In this document: one piece after another, positions 7,235 to 13,539 of the stretch
Layout of the letters: every line of letters starts with the position of its first letter
Numbering within the stretch: the stretch's first letter is position 1
Origin: CAYNYM01 sp049366815
GTDB taxonomy: Bacteria > Desulfobacterota > DSM-4660 > Desulfatiglandales > HGW-15
Assembly (NCBI GenBank): GCA_049366815.1
Contig: JBMNCO010000045.1
Location: 1 to 13,539, forward strand
Direction of reading: 5' to 3'
Length of the DNA stretch: 13,539 bases
Notes under the pieces: generated by a model
Told to the model about the DNA's origin: nothing
Seen by the model: the letters and a program-made list of their open reading frames with translations, nothing else
Database searches by the model: none
Position numbers and translations under genes: made by a program

Positions 7235-7567
7235 ATGCGGGCATACCTGATCGACGAAATCCCGGCCGCTGATGTGAAGAAATTGAGAGATTTCCTGCAC
7301 GAAAACACCATACCTTCCGATTTGGGAGCGATCTATTGGGTTCCAATGCCGCAAGATCTACTCAGTGAAATTCAGTATCAGCACTCGGAGTGCCAACCCT
7401 TTGTCTTTGCCGTTGAATTGGGTCAGGACTGGATGAAACTGGAACTCTTTATTCGCAGTCTTGCGGGTATGAGATGTGAATGTCAGGCTTATTGCACGTC
7501 TCAGCAGCGTGACTTTGTCATCAATTTTACCCACAAAATACTTGAAGATCTCAACGTAAGAACTTGA
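7235..7567 (+). CDS. Small conserved-looking hypothetical protein with C-x-C-x3-C motif
   Basis: This is a 110-aa soluble protein that I cannot assign to a named family. The ATG has AAAGGA at good spacing. It looks like one compact alpha/beta domain: MRAYLIDEIP (beta strand), a charged helix (about 11-24), IYWVPMPQDLLSEIQYQH (about 33-50), FVFAVELG (about 57-63), a helix with LELFIRSL (about 69-76), C81-E-C83-Q-A-Y-C87, and DFVINFTHKILEDL (about 93-106). The three cysteines, with H50 and C53, could form a metal site. There is no signal peptide. It is transcribed alone, toward the palindromic repeat and the convergent lipoprotein gene. The sequence composition is that of a real folded protein; the function is unknown. 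Confidence 0.75.
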   Translation: MRAYLIDEIPAADVKKLRDFLHENTIPSDLGAIYWVPMPQDLLSEIQYQHSECQPFVFAVELGQDWMKLELFIRSLAGMRCECQAYCTSQQRDFVINFTHKILEDLNVRT

Positions 7568-7601
7568 ATGGATATTATTTTATATATGTTCTAAAGAACA
7601 A

Positions 7602-7748
7602 GCCTTAAGGTATGAATTTAGCCCTTTCCAATAACTGTTTGGAAATCATGCTCTCTTTCTGAAGTGACTAGCGGGAGCTTCGGAACGTAAGAAAGGGTGC
7701 ATGATTTCCTTTCGAATTTTTCAAAGGGCTAAAGTGTTACGCCTTAAG
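7602..7748. repeat. 8-bp direct repeats GCCTTAAG flanking the palindromic element (putative target-site duplication)
   Basis: GCCTTAAG occurs exactly at 7602-7609 and again at 7741-7748, abutting the two ends of the element placed at 7610-7740. An exact direct repeat touching both ends of an inverted-repeat element is the usual footprint of transposition. The six inner bases CTTAAG are themselves palindromic, so part of the match could also be read as an extension of the inverted repeat. Confidence 0.65.
7610..7740. mobile_element. MITE-like palindromic element, 131 bp, complete copy
   Basis: The ends are imperfect inverted repeats. The left end reads GTATGAATTTAGCCCTTT and the reverse complement of the right end reads GTAACACTTTAGCCCTTT, matching at 15 of 18 positions with 11 perfect inner bases. 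A second paired block, 7641-7660 against 7690-7709, matches at 18 of 20. The two blocks are separated by equal 13-nt internal loops, so the RNA or single strand would fold into one long hairpin. It has no coding capacity. It lies between two convergent genes, where such elements are tolerated. A second copy begins at 13485 with 52 of 55 positions identical. The GTA(A) tip and 8-bp duplication recall IS66-family insertion sequences, but no transposase is present to confirm the parent. Confidence 0.78.
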
Positions 7749-7797
7749 AGCATTACCTCAACGAACTTTGCCCAGGAGCTGAATTCATGCGACAACC

Positions 7798-8199
7798 CTA
7801 ATTCCCGAAAAGTGTCTTTCGGATTTCCTCTTTGATGAGCATTGAGGTATCCTTATCTCCAAACACCCCCACCCGGATTGAGACCTCCGTCTCCTCCGGC
7901 GATCGGTATTTCATGGAGATGACAACGGATGTCTCATCCGACCTTTGGGCTTCAATTTTTCCTTTGGTGATATCATGCTGCTGCTTCTTAACCTTGAGGT
8001 TCATCCCGCCGAGAGCCAGCAGGGTGGCATCCCAGGTCTCCATGTAGGGCGCTTCGTAGATCACCAGCAAGGCACCCTGGGAAAACTTGTAACCGGCTGC
8101 TCCGGCGGCACCGCCAGCACCCAGAAGTACGATCGGTGCGCAACCCGCCGTGCAGAGCAATAAGAGCCCCAGCGCGGCCCAATTTTTTTTCATATGCAT
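7798..8199 (-). CDS. DUF3568-like lipoprotein
   Basis: This is a 133-aa predicted lipoprotein. The N-terminus MHMKKNWAALGLLLLCTAGC is a classic lipoprotein signal peptide: two lysines, a leucine-rich core and a T-A-G-C lipobox with the lipidated cysteine at residue 20. The +2 residue is alanine, which in the E. coli rule favours the outer membrane. A short glycine/alanine-rich linker follows, then a small alpha/beta domain: GALLVIYEAPYMETWDATLLAL, GKIEAQRSDETSVVISMKY and EVSIRVGVFGDKD. This pattern matches DUF3568 proteins as remembered. The ATG at 8199 has GAGGAG 8 bp upstream. The gene diverges from ileS-lspA-lgt, whose last two products would process this protein. Its molecular role is unknown. 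Confidence 0.85.
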   Translation of the reverse strand: MHMKKNWAALGLLLLCTAGCAPIVLLGAGGAAGAAGYKFSQGALLVIYEAPYMETWDATLLALGGMNLKVKKQQHDITKGKIEAQRSDETSVVISMKYRSPEETEVSIRVGVFGDKDTSMLIKEEIRKTLFGN

Positions 8200-8335
8200 T
8201 CACTGATCTCCTCATTAAAAGAACCCACGGGCAACCGTGTTATGTCCGTTGCGTTTTGCCATGTTGAATCAGGGGGATACAATCAGCCGATTTAATACTG
8301 TTTAGCAGAAACGATGTCAATAGAATACAATTAAA

Positions 8336-8364
8336 TTGACTTGATTAGATTTATGTGCTAATCA
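8336..8364 (+). promoter_or_regulatory. Putative promoter of the ileS-lspA-lgt operon
   Basis: TTGACT (8336-8341) is followed after 17 bp by TAATCA, preceded by TG at 8355-8356 in extended -10 fashion. It lies in a locally AT-rich stretch about 40 bp before the ileS start. The -10 match is weak, so this is a suggestion. No T-box leader was recognised. Confidence 0.35.
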
Positions 8365-8402
8365 GGAGCGTTTTATTTCAGACAATGATGGAGGCGTGCC
8401 TG

Positions 8403-11210
8403 ATGGATTATAAGCAAACACTCAACCTGCCCAAGACCCATTTCCCGATGAAAGCCGATCTGGTCAAGAAAGAACCGGAAATGCTTGAGAAGTGGGAGCG
8501 TGAAAAACTTTATCATATGATACGCGAGATTTCCAGGGGCCGCAAACGTTACATGCTCCACGACGGCCCCCCCTATGCCAATGGCAACATTCATATGGGT
8601 ACCGCCTTTAACAAGGTACTGAAAGACATCATCCTCAAATCCAAACAGATGTCCGGCTTTGATACGCCTTATGTGCCAGGGTGGGACTGCCACGGGTTGC
8701 CCATTGAGCACAAAGTCGACATGGAACTGGGGGAAAAGAAGGCATCGTTGACGCAGGTCGACATCAGGCGTTACTGCCGAAGGTATGCTGAGAAATTTAT
8801 TGATGTTCAAAGACAGGAATTCAAACGGTTGGGCGTTCTTGGAGAATGGGAAAGGCCATATCTGACCATGAACTATCCTTATGAGGCCACCATTGTGCGG
8901 GAGTGTGGGAAGTTTGCCCTCAGCGGCAGCATGGTCAGGAGCAAAAAGCCGATTTACTGGTGTATATCCTGTCAGACAGCCCTTGCGGAGGCCGAGGTCG
9001 AATATGAGGAGCACACGACCCCTTCCATCTTCGTAAAATTTCCCATGATCTCGGATATCAGCGGGAAGTTGCCGGCATTAAAAGGAAAAGACGTTTATGT
9101 GGTCATCTGGACAACCACGCCCTGGACCATACCTTCCAATCTTGCCATCGCCCTTCATCCGGATTTCGATTATGTGGCCGTGGACACCGGCGACAATCAG
9201 GTTCTCATACTCGCTGAAGGCCTGACCAATATATGCATGGACAGCTTCGGGTTCTCCGACTACACCATAATCGAGACTTTCAAGGCACCCCTTCTGGAAA
9301 ATCTCAAAGCAAGGCATCCCCTCTATGACAGGGAATCGGTCATCGTCCTGGCCCCCTATGTGACACTGGATGCGGGGACGGGCTGCGTCCATACCGCACC
9401 GGGACACGGTCGTGAAGACTATGAGACCGGCCTGCGCTACAACCTGGACGTCTACTCGCCTGTTGATGACGCGGGGAGATTCACCAAGGACGTGGCCTAC
9501 TTCGCGGGTCTGGAGGTCTTTGAATCCAACGAAAAAGTCAACAAAAAGTTGCAGGAACGGGGCGCCCTTTTGAAACAAGAGCCCATCACCCATGAATACC
9601 CCCACTGCTGGAGATGCAAGAATCCCGTCATCTTTCGATCCACCGAACAGTGGTTTATTTCCATGGAAAAAAATGATCTGAGGGAAAAGGCACTAAAGTC
9701 TATCAAACAGGTCACGTGGATACCCAATTGGGGACAAGACCGCATCTATGGGATGATTGAAAACCGGCCCGACTGGTGTATTTCCCGTCAGCGTGCATGG
9801 GGTGTGCCTATCACAATTTTCTATTGCAGAGACTGCGGCTCCCTGGTCATCTCGGAAGAGATCGTCGAACATGTGGCGCGGATGGTGGAAAAGTCAGGGG
9901 CCGATATATGGTTCATAGAGTCTGAGGAGAACCTGCTCCCGCCGGGAACCAAGTGTTCCAAATGTGGATCATCCCAATTCAAAAAAGAAACGGACATCCT
10001 GGATGTGTGGTTCGATTCGGGTGTCAGCTATGCAGCCGTCATGGAGAAACGAGACTATCTGGACAGTCCCGCAGACCTCTACCTGGAAGGAAGCGACCAG
10101 CACAGGGGATGGTTCCACAGTTCCCTGCTCTGTTCCGTCGGTACACGCGGTACAGCGCCCTACCGGAGCGTGCTGACTCATGGCTTTGTCGTGGACGGTG
10201 CGGGCAAGGCCATGCACAAATCGGCCGGCAATGTGATCTCCCCGGAGGAACTCATAAAAAAGTATGGCGCTGAAATCATCAGGCTCTGGGTGGCCGGTGA
10301 AGACTATCGCGACAATATTCGCCTTTCCGAAGAAATTCTCCAACGCCTGACGGAGGCCTACAGGCGGATCCGGAACACCTGTCGTTATCTTCTCGGAAAT
10401 CTCAATGACTTCGATCCGGTAACGGACGCCGTAGCCTATGGCGAAATGGAAGAACTGGACCGCTGGGCGCTCAACAGGCTCCAGGATATGAACGAACGTA
10501 TCCTGAGGGCCTATGACAACTTCGAGTATCATCCGGTCTACCACAGCCTCCACAATTTCTGTGTTCTGGACCTGTCCTCCTTTTATCTCGACATCATCAA
10601 AGACCGTTTGTATGTCTCCCCTCCCAAGTCAAAGGCCAGAAGGTCAGCCCAGACTGCGATGCAGGAAATCCTGGAGGTCCTGGTAAGACTCATGGCCCCC
10701 GTGCTCTCCTTTACAGCGGATGAAATATGGCAGCACATGAAGGGAGAAGACCGCCTGCCCAGCGTACATATGGATCTTTTCATACCGGTCAAAGAAGAAT
10801 ATAGAGATGCCGCTTTGGCAGAAAGATGGGATCTCATCATGGGTGTTCGGCGTGAGGCCACCAAGGCCCTCGAAATCGCCAGAAGAGAAAAAAGGATCGG
10901 TCATTCTCTGGACGCCACACTGACGATCGGTCTTTCCAAAGGCCTCAGCGACAAACTGGCCCCTTACAAGGATCAGCTTAAGTTCCTGTTTATCGTGTCC
11001 GCGGTCAACATCATTTCTACCCAGGATCTTGAAGGTGTAGAGGAAAGCACGGATATCCCGGGTCTCAAGGTCAAGGTAGAATTATCCCGTGACCAGAAAT
11101 GCGAACGCTGTTGGATACATGATCCGAGTGTAGGAAAGGAAAGCGAGCATCCCACGATCTGCCACAGATGCATGACGGCCATAAAGGAATTGGGGCAACC
11201 GGAAGCGTGA
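8403..11210 (+). CDS. ileS: Isoleucine-tRNA ligase (isoleucyl-tRNA synthetase)
   Basis: This class I aminoacyl-tRNA synthetase charges tRNA-Ile. It has 935 aa from the ATG at 8403, chosen for GGAGG 8 bp upstream and because the protein then begins MDYKQTLNLPKTHFPMKADL, as bacterial IleRS does; an upstream in-frame codon would add 16 unrelated residues. The HIGH motif appears as GPPYANGNIHMG (about 55-66). The large CP1 editing domain follows (about 200-400, with VVIWTTTPWTIPSNLAIALHP and GTGCVHTAPGHG). The tRNA-binding part includes WCISRQRAWGVPI and DVWFDSG. Zinc-type cysteine pairs occur within the catalytic insert (CRDCGS, CSKCGSS) and at the C-terminus (C900, C903, C920, C923). The KMSKS loop reads AMHKS at 603-607. 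It is the first gene of ileS-lspA-lgt and its stop overlaps the lspA start. Confidence 0.98.
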   Translation: MDYKQTLNLPKTHFPMKADLVKKEPEMLEKWEREKLYHMIREISRGRKRYMLHDGPPYANGNIHMGTAFNKVLKDIILKSKQMSGFDTPYVPGWDCHGLPIEHKVDMELGEKKASLTQVDIRRYCRRYAEKFIDVQRQEFKRLGVLGEWERPYLTMNYPYEATIVRECGKFALSGSMVRSKKPIYWCISCQTALAEAEVEYEEHTTPSIFVKFPMISDISGKLPALKGKDVYVVIWTTTPWTIPSNLAIALHPDFDYVAVDTGDNQVLILAEGLTNICMDSFGFSDYTIIETFKAPLLENLKARHPLYDRESVIVLAPYVTLDAGTGCVHTAPGHGREDYETGLRYNLDVYSPVDDAGRFTKDVAYFAGLEVFESNEKVNKKLQERGALLKQEPITHEYPHCWRCKNPVIFRSTEQWFISMEKNDLREKALKSIKQVTWIPNWGQDRIYGMIENRPDWCISRQRAWGVPITIFYCRDCGSLVISEEIVEHVARMVEKSGADIWFIESEENLLPPGTKCSKCGSSQFKKETDILDVWFDSGVSYAAVMEKRDYLDSPADLYLEGSDQHRGWFHSSLLCSVGTRGTAPYRSVLTHGFVVDGAGKAMHKSAGNVISPEELIKKYGAEIIRLWVAGEDYRDNIRLSEEILQRLTEAYRRIRNTCRYLLGNLNDFDPVTDAVAYGEMEELDRWALNRLQDMNERILRAYDNFEYHPVYHSLHNFCVLDLSSFYLDIIKDRLYVSPPKSKARRSAQTAMQEILEVLVRLMAPVLSFTADEIWQHMKGEDRLPSVHMDLFIPVKEEYRDAALAERWDLIMGVRREATKALEIARREKRIGHSLDATLTIGLSKGLSDKLAPYKDQLKFLFIVSAVNIISTQDLEGVEESTDIPGLKVKVELSRDQKCERCWIHDPSVGKESEHPTICHRCMTAIKELGQPEA

Positions 11211-11722
11211 AAAGGGACTATTACCTGTTAACGATTCCCGCGTTGACGATCATTGTTCTGGATCAGGTATCAAAATGCATCGTCCTGCGCACCATCCCTC
11301 TTCATGGTTTTGTCTCCGTGATAGGGGGCTTTTTCAATCTGGTCCACACCCGAAATCGGGGTATGGCCTTCGGGCTAATGAACCGGCCGGGGAATCAATT
11401 GGGTATCATCCTGCTTGTCGGGGCCACCCTTGTGGCCCTGGCCATCATCCTCTTCTGGTTTTTCAAACTCAAGGAACAGGATCGCCGTTTCATTCTCCCC
11501 CTGTCCTTCATCCTGGCCGGCGCTGTGGGAAACCTGATCGACAGGATGAGGCTGGGGGAAGTCATTGATTTCCTGGACTTCTACGTGGGCTCCTGCCACT
11601 GGCCGGCATTTAACATTGCTGATTCAGCCATAACGATCGGCACCTTCTGGCTTGCGATTCTCATGCTCTTCCCGTCTCGAAAGACAAGACAGCAGAATCC
11701 ACCGAGAAAGGCGCGCCAATAA
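11207..11722 (+). CDS. lspA: Lipoprotein signal peptidase (signal peptidase II)
   Basis: This inner-membrane aspartyl protease cleaves the signal peptide from prolipoproteins after Lgt has lipidated the cysteine. It has 171 aa from a GTG at 11207 that overlaps the ileS stop as GTGA, implying translational coupling; a longer in-frame start at 11168 would add 13 non-family residues. Four transmembrane helices are visible. The family motifs are intact: VLDQVSK in helix 1, NRGMAFG (about 50-56), GNLIDR (about 108-113), VIDFLDFY (about 119-126) and FNIADSAITIG (about 136-146). The catalytic aspartate pair is expected at D121 and D139. The C-terminal tail is basic and rich in R, K and Q. lgt follows after 6 bp. 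Confidence 0.97.
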   Translation: MKRDYYLLTIPALTIIVLDQVSKCIVLRTIPLHGFVSVIGGFFNLVHTRNRGMAFGLMNRPGNQLGIILLVGATLVALAIILFWFFKLKEQDRRFILPLSFILAGAVGNLIDRMRLGEVIDFLDFYVGSCHWPAFNIADSAITIGTFWLAILMLFPSRKTRQQNPPRKARQ

Positions 11723-11728
11723 CCTCCC

Positions 11729-12508
11729 ATGCATCCGGATCTTTTCAACATAGGGCCGTTGGCCTTTCACACCTATGGTCTATTCGTGTGCGTTGGCTTC
11801 ATCACAGCCCTCCTCGTGACCGCAAAAATGGCCGAGACATCTGGAACGACTCCGCACCAGGTGCTGGACATGGCACTCCTCATCGTCCTCTGTGCCATTA
11901 TCGGTTCAAGGACCATGTATATCCTTTTAAATCTGACCTATTACATCAACAACCCCTTGGATATGTTCAAGTTCTGGGAAGGGGGCCTTGGCTTTTCAGG
12001 CGGCCTTGTAGTCTCTTTATTAGCCATAACATGGTACATCAAGAGGCACCGTCTCTCTTTCTGGGGCACAGCAGATCTCTGGGCCCCCGCCGCGGCCTTG
12101 GGCCAGGGGATCGGACGTATCGGCTGCTTTATGGCCGGGTGCTGCTATGGCAAAAGCACGGATCTGCCCTGGGGAATCATCTTCTCCCACCCCAAGTCTC
12201 TGGCCCCTCTTCATGTGCCCCTCCACCCCACACAAATCTATTCCGCCCTGACCGGATTCATTATCTTTCTGGTCCTCATGTGGCTCCGTGCCAGAAAACA
12301 ATTTGAGGGACAAGTCACTTTGTGGTTCCTTATTTTGCATAGCAGCGCACGTCTCCTTGTCGAGCGCTTCCGTGGAGACCCCAGAGGCATGGTCCCCGGC
12401 ACGGACATGAGCGTCACCCAGTTGGTCTCGCTCCTCATTTTGCTGTCTTCCGTTTTGGGGCTTTACCTTATGAAGGCCCGAAACCGGGAGGGGCGTTACA
12501 CAAACTGA
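11729..12508 (+). CDS. lgt: Prolipoprotein diacylglyceryl transferase
   Basis: This inner-membrane enzyme transfers diacylglycerol from phosphatidylglycerol to the lipobox cysteine of preprolipoproteins, the first step of lipoprotein maturation. It has 259 aa, normal length, with seven predicted membrane helices. The family features are H14-x-Y16-G, the Lgt signature GRIGCFMAGCCYG (129-141, including the essential arginine R130), HPTQIY (166-171) and ERFRGDPRG (212-220). The position of the E. coli histidine 103 (F-H-G-G-L) is serine here (FSGGL, about 89-93), as in many non-enterobacterial homologues. The ATG at 11729 has no strong ribosome binding site and lies 6 bp after lspA, so translation probably depends on coupling. 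It is the last gene of the operon. Confidence 0.97.
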   Translation: MHPDLFNIGPLAFHTYGLFVCVGFITALLVTAKMAETSGTTPHQVLDMALLIVLCAIIGSRTMYILLNLTYYINNPLDMFKFWEGGLGFSGGLVVSLLAITWYIKRHRLSFWGTADLWAPAAALGQGIGRIGCFMAGCCYGKSTDLPWGIIFSHPKSLAPLHVPLHPTQIYSALTGFIIFLVLMWLRARKQFEGQVTLWFLILHSSARLLVERFRGDPRGMVPGTDMSVTQLVSLLILLSSVLGLYLMKARNREGRYTN

Positions 12509-12549
12509 TATGCTCGTCCCGTTGCCCCCCCAATAGTTTTTTTGCTAAA

Positions 12550-12585
12550 CTTTCATGCGATTTACATGAAAGGTGAAGTCATTTT
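12550..12585 (+). terminator. Weak candidate terminator downstream of lgt
   Basis: An exact 8-bp inverted repeat CTTTCATG/CATGAAAG with a 7-nt loop (12550-12572) is followed after 8 nt by a T5 run. The stem is AT-rich and the T run is displaced, so termination may be inefficient. A separate G-rich/C-rich pairing across the lgt stop (near 12487-12495 with 12525-12532), followed by T7 at 12536-12542, is an alternative. The region lies between convergent genes, and nothing else was found from 12509 to 12642. Confidence 0.3.
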
Positions 12586-12642
12586 TGTTGGGAAGATTGA
12601 ACTCCTCAGGGCTATGGTATATTTTTCCAATCTCCTTGTGCA

Positions 12643-13455
12643 TCATTGCTTCCGAACACATAGTGCGGTCGCCAAACCTTTGACGGCCTCCATGTATTCC
12701 TTGAAACCGCGAATGAAAATGTCGTTGTGATTCGCCCCGCGAATATTGAGCAACTGTTTATCAGGTGCCGGACTGGCCCTGTAAAGCATCTCTCCCTCGG
12801 AAAAGGGAATCAGATGGTCCCCTTCCGCATGAATGATGAGGGTGGGTTTATAAATGCACCGGATCTTATCGAGATTAAGAAAGCCGTCCTTTTCTCCCAG
12901 ACCTGCCGCCCCCATGTCAAACCCCAGGAGTTCCAGGAGTGGCCGCGTTTGAGCAAAACCACTTTCAACGATAAGGCCTCCTATCTGTTCTCCGTGGTTA
13001 GCGGATAGCTCCAGTGCCGGCGCACTACCCAGTGATCGGCCCATGACGATCAAAGGGCCTATGTACCCATTATCAAAGAGCCACTTTACCAGAAAATGTA
13101 AAATCTCATGCGCATCACGCATCATTGAGGTAATAGTGGGCTTTCCGGTCGAGCGACCGTAACCACGATAATCTACCGGTAAAAAATTGATTCCTGCGCC
13201 GTTATAGAGAGGCCCTACCTCATCGTAATCCGCAACGATTTCTCCATTTCCATGGAAGAAGAGAATATTAGCCGAAGATTTTCCTGCCACGTGAAAACGT
13301 CCTCCAAGCATAACGCCGTCAGTTGTGGCAATGGACACATCATGAACGCCGGCAATTTGATGGGATGACGGCCGTTCAGCGCGAGGATGAAAGAGTGACG
13401 TTAATACTTCTGGACGGTCCAGCCTGGAGTAGTCAATTCCTGAGATATCGATCAT
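12643..13455 (-). CDS. Alpha/beta hydrolase (serine hydrolase, BEM46/ABHD13-like)
   Basis: This is a predicted cytoplasmic serine hydrolase of 270 aa. The fold's landmarks appear in order: LFFHGNGE (about 65-72, oxyanion-hole region), VDYRGYGRSTGKP (about 94-106), the nucleophile elbow GRSLG with Ser141, the acid in HAEGDHLIP (Asp213) and the histidine in RGANHNDIF (His243). This is the complete catalytic triad. The ATG at 13455 is chosen because GGAGG lies 10 bp upstream and the protein then starts MIDISGIDYSRL. The open frame reaches back to 13524, but that extension reads through the inserted repeat. The substrate is unknown; the family includes esterases and thioesterases. The gene is convergent with lgt. 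A copy of the palindromic repeat begins 29 bp upstream of the start, within the promoter region. Confidence 0.9.
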   Translation of the reverse strand: MIDISGIDYSRLDRPEVLTSLFHPRAERPSSHQIAGVHDVSIATTDGVMLGGRFHVAGKSSANILFFHGNGEIVADYDEVGPLYNGAGINFLPVDYRGYGRSTGKPTITSMMRDAHEILHFLVKWLFDNGYIGPLIVMGRSLGSAPALELSANHGEQIGGLIVESGFAQTRPLLELLGFDMGAAGLGEKDGFLNLDKIRCIYKPTLIIHAEGDHLIPFSEGEMLYRASPAPDKQLLNIRGANHNDIFIRGFKEYMEAVKGLATALCVRKQ

Positions 13456-13484
13456 TTTATCTTCGCCTCCAACTTTCGTTTTTT

Positions 13485-13539
13485 GTATGAATTTAGCCCT
13501 TTCCAATAAGTGTGTGGAAATCATGCTCCCTTTCTGAAG
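13485..13539. mobile_element. Second copy of the MITE-like palindromic repeat, truncated by the window edge
   Basis: These 55 bp match the left arm of the complete element (7610-7664) with three substitutions and no gaps. Identity begins at the same GTATGAA tip, which supports the element boundary. The sequence to the left (T-rich, TTCGTTTTTT) is unrelated to the flank of the first copy. One substitution makes this arm pair better with the right arm of the first copy. The rest lies beyond the window. Confidence 0.82.

Noticed and set aside
8373..9014. Minus-strand open frame of 213 codons, and the similar ones at 9078-9605 and 9969-10553
   Set aside because: All are antisense to ileS and arise from its codon usage; none has a recognisable domain.
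11788..12306. Alternative plus-strand frame of 172 codons inside lgt
   Set aside because: Shadow of lgt in another frame, with composition typical of such frames.
13455..13524. Longer N-terminus for the alpha/beta hydrolase
   Set aside because: The extra residues are encoded largely by the inserted repeat, and a proper ribosome binding site precedes the ATG at 13455.

Overview
The window looks like ordinary chromosome from a Gram-negative bacterium of moderate GC content. The best guess is Desulfobacterota (the former Deltaproteobacteria). This rests on the ileS-lspA-lgt gene order, a two-gene RdgC-type locus, a DHH phosphoesterase next to mgtE, and small proteins that look lineage-specific. 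The lineage is inferred from gene content and remembered family patterns, not from a search.

Layout, left to right. The 3' two-thirds of a tRNA-Val (anticodon CAC) is followed by a clear intrinsic terminator and an MFS transporter gene (+). Convergent to it are two adjacent minus-strand genes that together look like a split RdgC recombination-associated protein. Two unrelated small plus-strand genes follow: a cysteine-pair protein and a hydrophilic, probably disordered protein. They are separated by an AT-rich gap that carries a minus-strand terminator. Next, on the minus strand, come a DHH/DHHA1 phosphoesterase and the magnesium transporter mgtE, possibly one transcript. A small uncharacterised plus-strand gene and a minus-strand lipoprotein gene then converge on a 131-bp palindromic, MITE-like repeat. 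Divergent from the lipoprotein gene is the ileS-lspA-lgt operon (+), whose last two genes mature lipoproteins. At the right edge is a minus-strand alpha/beta hydrolase gene. The left 55 bp of a second copy of the palindromic repeat begins just upstream of its start and runs off the window.

How the genes relate: lgt attaches diacylglycerol to the lipobox cysteine and lspA removes the signal peptide, so the neighbouring lipoprotein is a natural substrate of the operon beside it. RdgC-type proteins bind double-stranded DNA and modulate RecA in other bacteria. No phage, defence, CRISPR or biosynthetic system is visible. The most notable items are the MITE-like repeat, which has 18-bp imperfect terminal inverted repeats and an exact 8-bp flanking direct repeat, and the two-gene form of RdgC.
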